64,000 nt of DNA from JBBRVW01 sp038246545 (GTDB taxonomy: Bacteria > Actinomycetota > Actinomycetes > JACCUZ01). The position numbers and the translations under genes were made by a program. Below, in pieces: positions 8,801 to 17,974 of this stretch; positions within the stretch are counted from its first letter, which is position 1; every line of letters starts with the position of its first letter. Location of the stretch: NCBI GenBank assembly GCA_038246545.1, contig JBBRVW010000022.1, positions 1-64,000 on the forward strand, written 5' to 3'. Under the pieces are notes generated by a model. The model worked only from the letters and a program-made list of their open reading frames with translations, did not search any database and was not told the origin of the DNA.

Positions 8801-10324
8801 GTGGTCGATATCCTCCGCCTGATGACCGGCGCCCCCTTCGACAGGCTGAGGCTGTCCGCCCTGCGCTACGCCGTCAACGACGAGGCCGAACAGTACGTCG
8901 CCGTGATGCGCGTCTTCACCGACGGCACCGCAGGGCTGCTGTCCGACCTGTCCGCCCGGGAGGTCGTCGACCGTCTGAGCGCGCAGCACGGGATCGAGCT
9001 CGACGTCGACCTGGTGGACGCCCGCCTGTCCTACCTCGTCCAGTCGGGCAACCTGACCCGCAGCCCTCGCGAGACCGAGGCTCGAAGCATCCGCGAGTAC
9101 CTCACGGCAAGAGCCCGCTACCAGCTGACCCAGCGGGGGGAGCTCGTCCATCGGCAGGTGGAGGAGCTGCTCAGCGCCACCGACGAGGTCCGGGAGGTCT
9201 CCACCGAGATGCTCGGTGGCATCCTGGCCGGCCTGCGCACCCTGGCCGCCTACGACGAGACCTCGGTGGCCGAGGCGGACCCCGATGTGGTGGCTGCTCA
9301 GGTCGCCACACTGTTCGCGCAGTTCGAGCGGCTCGTCACGAGCACCCGGGCGTTCTACGCCAGCCTCAGCCAGGTGCTTGCCCGATACGACCTGGGACGG
9401 GAGGACTTCCAGGCGTTCAAGGCCGCGCTGCTGGACTACCTGCAGCGCTTCGTCGACCAGATTGCGCGCACCATGCCGCAGATCGGTGAGCTCATCGAGT
9501 CGACCGACCCGGTCCCGCTTCTCGCGAGAGCCAATGCGGGGGCCCGGCTGGTCAACCTCGACGGGACGCGGGCCGTCCGGTCCAGCGGCCTGGCCGAGCA
9601 GGACTGGGCCGGCTTGCGCGCCTGGTTCCTCGGGGCGCCGGGCCGGCGCAGCGACGCGGAGGAGGTCAGGACCCTCGCCACCCGTGCCATGCGGGCCCTG
9701 CTGGTCAACCTCCGACGCCTGTCCAGCAGCACCGACCGGGAGGTCAGTCGCTACGCCGACCTGGTGCGGCTGGCGCAGTGGTTCGACGCCAGCGACACCG
9801 ACCAGGCGGCTGCCCTGTGGGCGGCCGCGTTCGGCCTCTACCCGGCGCGGCACCTCGGCTTCCCGGCTCAGACCGACGGCGACCCGCTGCCCGCGACGAG
9901 CAGCTGGTGGCGGGCTCCGGTGGCCGACGTGCCGGTGATGCTGCGGGCCAGCGGCGAGCGCAAGGCCAGCGGTGCGACCGCGCGGCGTGCGGATTTCGGC
10001 GCAGTCAAGGCGCAGCGGCTGCGCGAGCGGGCCACCTCGGAGGCCGAGCGGGCGGCAGCACTGTCGGAGCTGAAGACACATGCCGGAGCACCGCTGGTCG
10101 ACGTCTGGCTCAGCGACGCCGCCCGGGTGCACCTGCTGGAGCTGCACGCCCGGGCGCTGGCCAACGCAGGCGGCCCGCTCACGTCGAGCGCGACGGCGAC
10201 GGCCGCGCTGCCAAACGGCACCGTCCTGGAGCTACGAGTCCGGCCCGCGCCGGGCGACTGCGCACTCGTGTCCAGCCCTGCCGGCAGCCTGCGCCTGCAC
10301 GACATGACCCTGGAACTCAGATGA
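8801..10324 (+). CDS. jetA: Wadjet defence protein JetA-like (TIGR02677/DUF2397)
   Basis: A 507-residue helical protein, first gene of a four-gene anti-plasmid operon. The N-terminal FDRLRLSALRYAVNDEAEQY and the YLTARARYQLTQRGE block match TIGR02677 proteins, which correspond to the kleisin-like subunit of Wadjet complexes. No membrane segments. The start is the GTG at 8801; the ATG seven codons later is an alternative. Wadjet complexes use an SMC-like motor to extrude and then cut small circular DNA. The stop lies 10 bases before the next start. Identity rests on the sequence pattern plus the unmistakable order of the four genes. Confidence 0.87.
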   Translation: MVDILRLMTGAPFDRLRLSALRYAVNDEAEQYVAVMRVFTDGTAGLLSDLSAREVVDRLSAQHGIELDVDLVDARLSYLVQSGNLTRSPRETEARSIREYLTARARYQLTQRGELVHRQVEELLSATDEVREVSTEMLGGILAGLRTLAAYDETSVAEADPDVVAAQVATLFAQFERLVTSTRAFYASLSQVLARYDLGREDFQAFKAALLDYLQRFVDQIARTMPQIGELIESTDPVPLLARANAGARLVNLDGTRAVRSSGLAEQDWAGLRAWFLGAPGRRSDAEEVRTLATRAMRALLVNLRRLSSSTDREVSRYADLVRLAQWFDASDTDQAAALWAAAFGLYPARHLGFPAQTDGDPLPATSSWWRAPVADVPVMLRASGERKASGATARRADFGAVKAQRLRERATSEAERAAALSELKTHAGAPLVDVWLSDAARVHLLELHARALANAGGPLTSSATATAALPNGTVLELRVRPAPGDCALVSSPAGSLRLHDMTLELR

Positions 10325-10334
10325 CGGCGCCCAC

Positions 10335-11504
10335 GTGACCGCCGAGGACACGCATGCAGCGGCCGAGCGCCGTACCGCCTTGCGGGCGCTGTTGATGCAG
10401 CCGCTGCTGACCGACGAACGGTCCGCGGACGACCTGCTGCTCGTACGCCGGCACCGCGAGCACCTGGCGCGACTGTGCACGGAAGGACTGGGTTACCGGC
10501 TCGTCGTCGAGCCCCGGGCCGCCCGCCTCTACAAGGCCGGTCTCGGACGCGACGCGACCCGCCCATTGCGCAAGCCGGTCAGCCGCGGTCAGGGCCGGCG
10601 CTTCGAGCCACGGGCCTACGCCCTGCTGTGCCTGACGCTGGCGGCTCTCACCCGGTGTCCTGGACAGCTTCTGCTCGACGAGCTGGTCGCCCATGTGCGC
10701 AGCGCCGTGGCCGACGGGGGTCTCGACGTCGACCTCGACAAGGTGGCCGACCGACGCGCGATGGCTGCCGCCCTGGCCGTGCTGATCGAGCTCGGGGTGC
10801 TCGTCGAGCGCGACGGCGACCTGGCCCGCTGGGTCGAGGACACCGACGCGCAGAGCCTGCTCGACGTACGCCGCGACCGGCTCACCCTCCTTGCCGCAGC
10901 AGGGCTTTCCGGCGCGAGCGGCCCGGAGGACCTGCTCGACGCGGCGGCCCTGCCGAGCGCCGCCGGCGGCGCCCGGGTCGCCATCCGCCGCGCACTGCTC
11001 GAGTCGCCGCTGCTGTCCCTGACCGATCTCACCGCGGACCAGGCCGAGTGGTGGCGCCGCAACCGCAACCGGGAGACCGAGTGGTTCCGCGAGCACATCG
11101 GCCTCGAGCTGGAGCTGCGCGCCGAGGGCGCGCTGGCCATCGACCCCGACGAGTCGCTGACCGACCTGGTGTTCCCCGGCACCGGGTCCGCGCGGCACGC
11201 TGCGCTGCTGGTGCTGGAGCGGCTCGTCGACGGGGTGCGTGAGGACGCCCGGTCGGCCGAGCTCGGCGACCGCGTGTGGCGACCACTGCCCGACGGCGTC
11301 TTCGAGCGGGCCGTCCAGTCGGTCCGCGACGAGCACGGCCGCGGCCTGCGGAAGGCTTACAGCGACAGCGAGGTCCTCGGGGAGGACGTGCTCGAGGTGC
11401 TCACGGGCTCTGGGCTGGTCCGGCGTACCGCCCAAGGCCTGGTGGTGCACGCTGCGGCGGCGCGCTACGCACCGCAGACCTCCTACGCCGAGCGGCTCTT
11501 CTGA
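10335..11504 (+). CDS. jetB: Wadjet defence protein JetB-like (TIGR02678/DUF2398)
   Basis: A 389-residue protein matching TIGR02678 in size and position, the KITE-like winged-helix subunit of the Wadjet complex. Recognisable pieces are the N-terminal RRTALRALLMQPLLTDERS, the GRRFEPRAYALLCLTLAAL block and the C-terminal YSDSEVLGEDVLEVLTGSGL winged-helix-like tail. It starts at GTG and its TGA overlaps the ATG of the next gene by one base (TGATG), which implies translational coupling and matched stoichiometry. Cytoplasmic, no signal peptide. Confidence 0.87.
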   Translation: MTAEDTHAAAERRTALRALLMQPLLTDERSADDLLLVRRHREHLARLCTEGLGYRLVVEPRAARLYKAGLGRDATRPLRKPVSRGQGRRFEPRAYALLCLTLAALTRCPGQLLLDELVAHVRSAVADGGLDVDLDKVADRRAMAAALAVLIELGVLVERDGDLARWVEDTDAQSLLDVRRDRLTLLAAAGLSGASGPEDLLDAAALPSAAGGARVAIRRALLESPLLSLTDLTADQAEWWRRNRNRETEWFREHIGLELELRAEGALAIDPDESLTDLVFPGTGSARHAALLVLERLVDGVREDARSAELGDRVWRPLPDGVFERAVQSVRDEHGRGLRKAYSDSEVLGEDVLEVLTGSGLVRRTAQGLVVHAAAARYAPQTSYAERLF

Positions 11505-14500
11505 TGGCCCGCAACCCGCACCGGTTCCGGCTGTACCGGGCGGGCATCCTCAACGTCTGGCAGTACGACGAGCAGGTCTTCGAGTTCTGCGACGGGCGGC
11601 TGCTGCTGCGCGGCACCAACGGCGCCGGCAAGAGCAAGACGATGGAGATGCTGCTGCCGTTCGTCCTCGACGGGGACAAGGCCCGGATGACCGCGACCGG
11701 GCGCCAGGGCAGCCAGCTGCTGTGGCTGATGAGCGAGGGCGCGTGGACCGGTGGGACGCGCACCGGGTACCTGTGGGTGGAGCTCGTCCGGGTCGACACC
11801 GACGGCCTGCAGCACGTGGTGACCTGCGGGGTCGGCATCCGGCACTCGACCAGCGCGCGGCAGGTGACGACCTGGCAGTTCACCGTGCCGACGGCCGTGC
11901 CCGCGTTGAGCGAGCCGGACGGGACGCCGTTGTCCGCGCCGCGCTGCCGCGAGCTGGTGGAGTCCCTGTCGGGGCGCAACTTCGAGTCGCCGCGCGACTA
12001 CAAGCAGCACGTGGGGCAGCTGCTGTTCGGCCTGGAACCACAGGCGTACGACGACCTTCTCCGGCTGCTCTACTGGCTGCGGCAGCCTCAGGTCGGCGAG
12101 GACATCGACCCCGCCCGCCTGGTGGCCATGCTGGACGAGTCGCTGCCCGCCCTGGACGAGGATGACGTGCGGCAGGTCGGCGAGGCTCTCGACGAGCTCG
12201 CCGAGCACGGGGAACGTCTCGACCGGCTGCGGGCCGCCGCGGTGGCCGTCGCCGGCTCGGCCGACGTCTACGCGCGGTACGCCGCGACCCTGCTGCGCGA
12301 ACGCGCCGCCGATGCGTTGGGCGCGGATCGTGAGCGGGTGGGTCGGACCCGGGCTGTCGCCCAGCAGGAGGCAGCCGTCGCCCGCGTGGGCGAGGAGCTC
12401 GCGGCAGCCGAGTCCGCCGAGAACGAGTCCCGCGAAGCGGTCGCCCGGGCCGCGAGCAAGGTGCAGGCACTGGAAGCCGGCCCCCTGGCCCGCAATCAGC
12501 AGGTCCTGCAAGAGAAGCAGCGCCGGGCCGAGGAGCTCGCCGATGCGGCTCGAGTGGGGGCAGCGGCCGCGGAGCGCGCCAGAGAGCGGGTCGCCGACTC
12601 GTCCGCGCGGGTCGCCCGCGGCACTGATGAGCTGACCGACCTCAGCGCACACCTGGCGGCCGGTACGTCGGAGACGGCGGGCCTGCTCCGAGTCTGCACG
12701 CTGGACAGCCCCCTCCCGACCGCGATCAAGGGTCTGCTGCAAGCGGTCGCCCTGGCCGTGGGGCTGCCCGCCGCTCGACAGGCGGTCAGCACCGCCCGCG
12801 CCGCCGTGACCGTGGTCCGCGAGGCAACCCACCTGGTCGAGCAGGTCACCGCCCGCCGCGACGCCGCCGCACAGCGCGCAGCCGAGGCGGAGAGCCGCGA
12901 GGAGCAGGCGGCCGGCCGCCTCGCCGACACCGAGCGTGAGGTCGACGGCCTGGCCGGCGCGTGGACCGACTCGGCTCGCGAGTGGGTGGCCGAGCGGCCG
13001 GACCTACCCGTCGCCGTCCCGGTGCCGGACCCGACGGCGTTGGAGGACCTGCGGCAAGCGGTCCGCGCGGCGGCGGCACCGGTGCTCACCCAGCTGGAGG
13101 ATGAGCGCTCCGCGGCGGCCGCGCGACGCTCCGCGGCGACCGTGCAGACCCAGACCCTGCAGGACCACCGCACCCAGGTGCTTGCCGAGCGCGACCCGGC
13201 CCCGCCGCCGCCACCACTGCCCCGGCCGGGACGAGACGCCGCGCACGGTCTGCCGCTGTGGCGGCTCATCGACGTGGCTCCAGGAGTCGAGGCGGCCCCG
13301 CTCGAGGCGGCCCTGCAGGCGGCCGGGTTGCTGGACGCTCAGGTGCTCGCGGACGGGTCGCTGCTGGGTCCTTCCGCCTTGGACACCGTGCTGGTGGCGC
13401 TGCCGCCGGCATCGGGTGCGACGTTGCGGGCTGCGCTGGTCGTCGACGTGCCGACGGGCAGTCCCGTCGACGCGGAGACCGTTGCGCGGCTGCTCGACTC
13501 GGTGCTGCTCCTGCCGAGCGTGCTGGAGATCGACGGGCCGCCCGCCATCGGCCGCGACGGCTCCTGGCGGCTCGGTCCGGCACACGGCCGCGCGGCCAAG
13601 CCCGCCGCGCAGTACATCGGTGCCGCGGCCCGGGAGGCGGAACGGGCCCGGCGGCTGGCCGACATCGACGCCCAGCTGCAGGCAGCGCGCCTGGAGGTGC
13701 AGGCGGCGTCCACCGCCGAGCAGGCCGCAGCCAAGAAGATCCGCGGCACCCAGGACTGGGTCGACCGGCTCCCCTCGTGGGACCAGCTGCACCGGGCCTG
13801 GATCCGCATCGACGAGCGGACGGCGGAACGCGACCGCGCACAGGCCGAGGCCGGGCGTCAGGTGCGGTCCCTCGGCATCGTGACCGAGGAGCTGGCCCGG
13901 CGCGTCGAGGCCCAGCGGCGACTCTGCGCCCAGCACGACCTTCCCGCCGACCGGCAGGCGCTGGACGCGCGGGACGCCGAGCTCGGCCGCCTGGACCAGC
14001 GGCTGCAGTCCCTCGGCGAGCAAGGCGAACGACTGGTCGTCGCGGCCCGCCGGCTGGAGGAGGACGCCGAAGGCCTCGAACGGGACCAGGCCGAGGCGAC
14101 GCTCGCAGCCCACGAGGCCTCGGCCGCGCTGCACACGAGCGAGGCGGCGGCCGAGGAGTCGAAGGCGCTGCTGGACACCCTCGGCATCGAGGTGCAGCGG
14201 ATGCAGGCGGAGCTCGACGACGCCCGACGTACCACCCGAGTGGCGCGCGAGTCCCGGGACCGCGCCGGTCGACGGGTGCGAGAGCTGACCGGGCTGGCGG
14301 GCGAGCACCACGCGCGCCTCGACGCTGCCCGCCTGCGGCTGGCGGACTGCCTGCCGGACGTCGCCGCGCAGTTCTCGGCGGCGGCCCGGTTGCGCGACGT
14401 GCCGGGGCTCGTCGAGGCGGGGTTGGGCCGGCCGCTGCAGGAAGCCGAGGCGTTGGGCCTGGACGGTCTCGACGTGGTGCCCGCGCCTCGGGCCGCCGTC

Positions 14501-15493
14501 GAGGTGCTGCGCCTCTGGGCCGACCGGCCGGTCGAGCGACCTGTCGACGCCAACGCGGTGCACGCCGAGATGCGGTCGCTGGCGGTCGGACCGGCAGCAG
14601 ACGCGGAACCCCGGGTCGTTCCTGTCGGCGAGGCACTGTCCGTGCTGGGACGCGACAGCAGCGGGGTCGAGCGGCCGCTCGCCGACCTCGCCGTGCGGAT
14701 GGCCGGGGAGGTGAGCCGCGAGCAGGAGCTGCTCACCGAACGAGAGCGCACCCTGTTCGAGGAGCACCTGCTGGGAGAGCTCGGCGACGCACTGCGCTCC
14801 CGCCGGCACGAGGCGGCCGACCTGGTGAAGGGCATGAACCAGCTCCTCGAGGACGTTCGCACCTCGCAAGGCATCCGGGTCCGCCTCGACTGGGCGCTGC
14901 GCGACGACGTGGGGCCCGATGTGCGCGACGCGGTGGCGCTGCTCGGCCGGGCACGGGGCTCGCTCACCCCAGACGAGTCCGACCGCCTCCGGGACGCTCT
15001 GGGAGCGCTGATCGAGGTGCAGCGCGCCGCCGAGCCCGAACGCGGCTACGCCGAGCACCTCGCCCGGGCCCTGGACTACCGGCGCTGGTCCGCGTTCGCG
15101 GTCCGGCTGCACCGGCCCGGCACCGAGTCCTGGAGCACCCTGACCCGGCGTACGCCGCTGTCCCAGGGGGAGCAGAAGGTGGTGTGCTACCTGCCGCTCT
15201 TCGCCGCGGCTGCGGCACACTTCACCTCCGTCGCCGGGGCCGCGCCGGATGCGCCGCGGCTCATCCTGCTCGACGACGCGTTCCCGAAGATCGACGTGCG
15301 GACCCACCCGCTGCTGTTCGGGCTGCTCGTCGACCTGGACCTGGACTTCGTGCTGACCAGCGAGCGGCTGTGGGGCGACCACCCGACGGTCCCGTCGCTG
15401 GCCATCTACGAGGCGTTGCGCGCGCCGGGGGAACCGGGCATCGCGCAGTACCGCTACACCTGGGACGGGCACGTGCTGGTCGGCGAAGGATGA
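11504..15493 (+). CDS. jetC: Wadjet SMC-like ATPase JetC (TIGR02680)
   Basis: A 1329-residue MukB/SMC-like motor. The Walker A motif GTNGAGKSKT lies at residues 37-46; the C-terminal end carries the ABC signature LSQGEQK and Walker B LILLDDAF. Between them are two long Ala/Glu/Arg-rich coiled-coil arms around a central hinge-like region (roughly residues 560-700), and VLTSERLWG close to the end provides a D/H-loop region. The ATG that forms TGATG with the preceding stop gives a start directly before the conserved HRFRLYRAGILNVW. The stop overlaps the next start as ATGA. In Wadjet this subunit hydrolyses ATP to extrude DNA. Confidence 0.92.
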   Translation: MARNPHRFRLYRAGILNVWQYDEQVFEFCDGRLLLRGTNGAGKSKTMEMLLPFVLDGDKARMTATGRQGSQLLWLMSEGAWTGGTRTGYLWVELVRVDTDGLQHVVTCGVGIRHSTSARQVTTWQFTVPTAVPALSEPDGTPLSAPRCRELVESLSGRNFESPRDYKQHVGQLLFGLEPQAYDDLLRLLYWLRQPQVGEDIDPARLVAMLDESLPALDEDDVRQVGEALDELAEHGERLDRLRAAAVAVAGSADVYARYAATLLRERAADALGADRERVGRTRAVAQQEAAVARVGEELAAAESAENESREAVARAASKVQALEAGPLARNQQVLQEKQRRAEELADAARVGAAAAERARERVADSSARVARGTDELTDLSAHLAAGTSETAGLLRVCTLDSPLPTAIKGLLQAVALAVGLPAARQAVSTARAAVTVVREATHLVEQVTARRDAAAQRAAEAESREEQAAGRLADTEREVDGLAGAWTDSAREWVAERPDLPVAVPVPDPTALEDLRQAVRAAAAPVLTQLEDERSAAAARRSAATVQTQTLQDHRTQVLAERDPAPPPPPLPRPGRDAAHGLPLWRLIDVAPGVEAAPLEAALQAAGLLDAQVLADGSLLGPSALDTVLVALPPASGATLRAALVVDVPTGSPVDAETVARLLDSVLLLPSVLEIDGPPAIGRDGSWRLGPAHGRAAKPAAQYIGAAAREAERARRLADIDAQLQAARLEVQAASTAEQAAAKKIRGTQDWVDRLPSWDQLHRAWIRIDERTAERDRAQAEAGRQVRSLGIVTEELARRVEAQRRLCAQHDLPADRQALDARDAELGRLDQRLQSLGEQGERLVVAARRLEEDAEGLERDQAEATLAAHEASAALHTSEAAAEESKALLDTLGIEVQRMQAELDDARRTTRVARESRDRAGRRVRELTGLAGEHHARLDAARLRLADCLPDVAAQFSAAARLRDVPGLVEAGLGRPLQEAEALGLDGLDVVPAPRAAVEVLRLWADRPVERPVDANAVHAEMRSLAVGPAADAEPRVVPVGEALSVLGRDSSGVERPLADLAVRMAGEVSREQELLTERERTLFEEHLLGELGDALRSRRHEAADLVKGMNQLLEDVRTSQGIRVRLDWALRDDVGPDVRDAVALLGRARGSLTPDESDRLRDALGALIEVQRAAEPERGYAEHLARALDYRRWSAFAVRLHRPGTESWSTLTRRTPLSQGEQKVVCYLPLFAAAAAHFTSVAGAAPDAPRLILLDDAFPKIDVRTHPLLFGLLVDLDLDFVLTSERLWGDHPTVPSLAIYEALRAPGEPGIAQYRYTWDGHVLVGEG

Positions 15494-16614
15494 CCCTGCC
15501 GGCGTGGCTCGCGGACTCGTCGTTGGAGTCGGTGTGGCAGCGGCTGCGAGCGCCGCTGGAGCGCGGCGCCCGGACAACGCGGCTCGGGGGCCTGGACCGG
15601 CCCACCCGCCACGCGTTGTCCGGCGTGCTGGGCCGGCCTGTGACCGGCGACGTGACCCTCGTGCTGGCCGATGTCGACGCGCTCCTGCACCAACGCGCGG
15701 GCATCGCTCTCGTCGAGGTGGTCGAAGCCGCGACCGGGCCGCTGCGGAACCGGACAGCCGAGCGGGAAGCGCGCCTCGCCCCGATCGAGCTGCTTGCCGC
15801 GGTCGACGCCGCGTGGGCGGAGCGGGTGCGCGTCAGCGGCATCCTGACCCGCGTCGCTGACCCGGTCGGTCTGGTGAAGCGGGCCATCGCGGTCCGCGCG
15901 GAGCTGCCGGGTGCGACCCGGCTGCGCACCGAGCTCGCCGCCTCGGTCGTCGGCGACGCGCACGCACTCGACGACGGCCGACCCTTGGCGGCCGTGGTGC
16001 TCCGTAGTTTGGTCGACGCCGTGCCGTTGGCGGCGGCGGGCCGCCGCGATCTGTGGCAGGGCGTGGGCGTGCTCGCCGACACGGTGTCCACGTCGGTGCT
16101 CACCCTGGGGCTGAGACCGACGTACGGCGGTGCGCGGGAGGGCTTGTTGCGCCTGGCTGCCGACGTGGGCGACCCGGTGCACATCACCCCGTGGTCGCTG
16201 CGAAGGTGTGAGCCCGCGCTTGGTCCTGGGCAGGTGCTCGTCGTGGAGAACCCTTCGGTTCTCGAGGCCTTCGCCGTGCGGCACGGTGGTCGGTTCCCGG
16301 TCGTGTGCACCTCCGGGTGGCCCTCACATGTCGCGGTGGACCTGCTGCAACGGCTCGGCGCGCCGCTCCGCTACCACGGCGACTTCGACTGGCGGGGTGT
16401 GGAGATCTGCAGCTGGCTGCGGGAGCAGACCGGCGTCGTGCCCTGGCGGATGACCGAGCAGGACTACCGGGCCGCGCCGGGCGGTGGGCCGTTGGAGGGA
16501 CGACCCGCACCGACGCCGTGGGAACCCTCGTTGGCGAATGCGATGGCCGAACGTGGCGAGGCGGTGCACGAGGAGCAGGTGGTCGAGACACTGCTCGACG
16601 GCTGGGGGAGCTGA
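15490..16614 (+). CDS. jetD: Wadjet TOPRIM nuclease subunit JetD (TIGR02679/DUF2399)
   Basis: A 374-residue protein of the DUF2399 family. The TOPRIM domain is at the C-terminal third: VLVVENPSVLEAF has the conserved glutamate, PVVCTSGWPS follows, and YHGDFDWRGVEIC holds the D-x-D metal site. An N-terminal DUF3323-like region precedes it. In Wadjet, JetD cleaves the plasmid once the SMC-like motor has extruded it. It begins inside the last codons of jetC (ATGA), so all four genes are packed as one operon. All motifs look intact, so the system is probably functional. Confidence 0.9.
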   Translation: MTLPAWLADSSLESVWQRLRAPLERGARTTRLGGLDRPTRHALSGVLGRPVTGDVTLVLADVDALLHQRAGIALVEVVEAATGPLRNRTAEREARLAPIELLAAVDAAWAERVRVSGILTRVADPVGLVKRAIAVRAELPGATRLRTELAASVVGDAHALDDGRPLAAVVLRSLVDAVPLAAAGRRDLWQGVGVLADTVSTSVLTLGLRPTYGGAREGLLRLAADVGDPVHITPWSLRRCEPALGPGQVLVVENPSVLEAFAVRHGGRFPVVCTSGWPSHVAVDLLQRLGAPLRYHGDFDWRGVEICSWLREQTGVVPWRMTEQDYRAAPGGGPLEGRPAPTPWEPSLANAMAERGEAVHEEQVVETLLDGWGS

Positions 16615-16620
16615 GCTCGG

Positions 16621-16880
16621 TCAGGATCGGTAGGCGTCGCGGCCGTGGTCGATGTCGAGGACGTCGACCCGGCGCGCCTCCTCGTCGATGCGGTAACGGA
16701 CGCGGTAGTCCCCGCGACGGGCCCGCCAGAGACCTTCGAACGGTGCACGAAGTGGCGCTCCTACCCGGCGCCGTGTTCGCGCGAGCGGGCCGATGATGAA
16801 CTCCCACGCCGCGAACGCTGCCGCCTCCGGGAGCACCTCCGTCAGCGCGCGTCGCGCACCCCGTCCCGATGGTCAGTGCC
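16621..16880 (-). pseudogene. RelE/ParE-type toxin, N-terminally degraded, no antitoxin
   Basis: The C-terminal three quarters of a RelE-like toxin are readable: LPEAAAFAAWEFIIGPL, APFEGLWRARRGDYRVRYRID, RRVDVLDIDHGRDAYRS. The family consensus upstream, LAPGARRALTE, survives only as GARRALTE; before it the frame meets a stop and the DNA does not match intact copies. An extra few bases at GGACGGGGTGCG resemble the insertion in the 23.1-kb copy. No Phd-type gene precedes it. A truncated toxin could start at the GTG at 16836 (71 residues), but loss of the first strand and helix should inactivate it. Confidence 0.7.
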
Positions 16881-16969
16881 CGGCGGCGTGAGTCCATCGT
16901 GTTCGATGGGTCGCGCGACCGTCCGGCGTGCGGCCGAGCGGACCCAGCGAGACGGCGAAAGGTTCGACC

Positions 16970-17524
16970 ATGGCAGGCAAGGCGGCGAGGGCGCCCGCTT
17001 ACCGGCTGAAGGTGGAGCTCGAGGAGGTGACGCCCCCGGTATGGCGCCGGATCGTGGTTCCGGGGCACTGGCACCTCGGGCTCGTGCACATGGCGCTGCA
17101 GCACGCGATGGGGTGGGAGGACTCCCACCTGCACGAGTTCGACATCGATGGTGTCCGCTACGGCATGCCCGACCCGGCATGGGATTCGGGGGTGCGTCGC
17201 GAGGCCACCGGTCGCCTTCACGAGGTTCTCCCTGCCGTGGGAGCCCGCATGTTCTACACCTACGACTTCGGGGACGGCTGGCGCCACGAGATCGTCGTGG
17301 AGGAGATCAGCGAACCGGTTCCACAGGCCTCCTGCCTGGCGGGAGAGCGGGCTTGCCCGCCCGAGGACTCCGGCGGCCCGTGGGGATACGCCGAGATGTT
17401 GGCGGCTGTTCACGACCCGGAGCATCCCGACCACGAGACGTTCGCCGCATGGCTTGACGAGAACTTCGATCCAGAGGCCTTCGACGTCGTCGCCGTGAAC
17501 GAGGTCCTCCGCATGATTCGCTGA
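16970..17524 (+). CDS. plasmid pRiA4b ORF-3 family protein (IS1096 TnpR-like passenger)
   Basis: A 184-residue protein of the PRiA4_ORF3 family (PF07929). Diagnostic stretches are the N-terminal YRLKVELEEVTPPVWRRIVV, then HMALQHAMGWEDSHLHEF, YTYDFGDGWRHEIVVE, and the PPEDSGGPWGYAEML block with nearby cysteines. The family occurs on plasmids, in IS1096 and in genomic islands; a biochemical role has not been settled as far as I know. I chose the ATG at 16970. No transposase is next to it, so it is not evidence of an IS element here. Confidence 0.88.
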   Translation: MAGKAARAPAYRLKVELEEVTPPVWRRIVVPGHWHLGLVHMALQHAMGWEDSHLHEFDIDGVRYGMPDPAWDSGVRREATGRLHEVLPAVGARMFYTYDFGDGWRHEIVVEEISEPVPQASCLAGERACPPEDSGGPWGYAEMLAAVHDPEHPDHETFAAWLDENFDPEAFDVVAVNEVLRMIR

Positions 17525-17588
17525 CCCGTGGCTCTCACGACGAATGCGCGGAGGCCGACCGGGCGGGGGCGCGCGAGGGTGGACCCGC

Positions 17589-17790
17589 TCAGCCTCTCCG
17601 GCCCGCCCGTGCGGCGAACTCGTCCAGCGCGGCCATGACCTCGCGTGACTGCCAGATCCTGTTCCGCCTGAAGCCGGTGGACTCGGTGAGCACCCCGGCG
17701 TCGGCCAGGACGTTGATGGGTCGCAGCGCCTTCGCCTCCCGGATCCCGGCGCGTCGACCACGGCCGCGGCATCGACCACGTTGCTGCCAG
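17589..17790 (-). pseudogene. C-terminal fragment of a Fic-family protein
   Basis: Only the terminal winged-helix part remains: ALRPINVLADAGVLTESTG, RRNRIWQSREVMAALDEF, AARAGRRG. Just upstream, another frame reads VVDAAAVVDA, which belongs in front of RAGIREAKALRPIN, so a frameshift lies near 17740-17760. The Fic catalytic HxFxxGNGR domain is absent. It ends 65 bases after the pRiA4b-type gene on the opposite strand. The full-length Fic gene at 32.4-33.5 kb has a different C-terminus and is not its direct copy. Confidence 0.6.
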
Positions 17791-17974
17791 CCGGCGTCCC
17801 CGTGCCTGCGGTCGCTGCTCGCCTCGGCCACGCCGACCCCGCCTGCGTCCTCGCGACCGTGTGTTACGGAAATTGTCCTGCGGACGGGTAGTTGCCGAAG
17901 ACTTTGTTTGCCGTGCAACAGTATTACGCAAACCATCCCGTTTCCGGGATAGTTAGCGAAAGGGGTGGCGGGTC

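Noticed and set aside
16970..17524. pRiA4b ORF-3 gene as evidence of an IS1096-like element
   Set aside because: No transposase and no terminal inverted repeats nearby; the family also occurs alone in islands.
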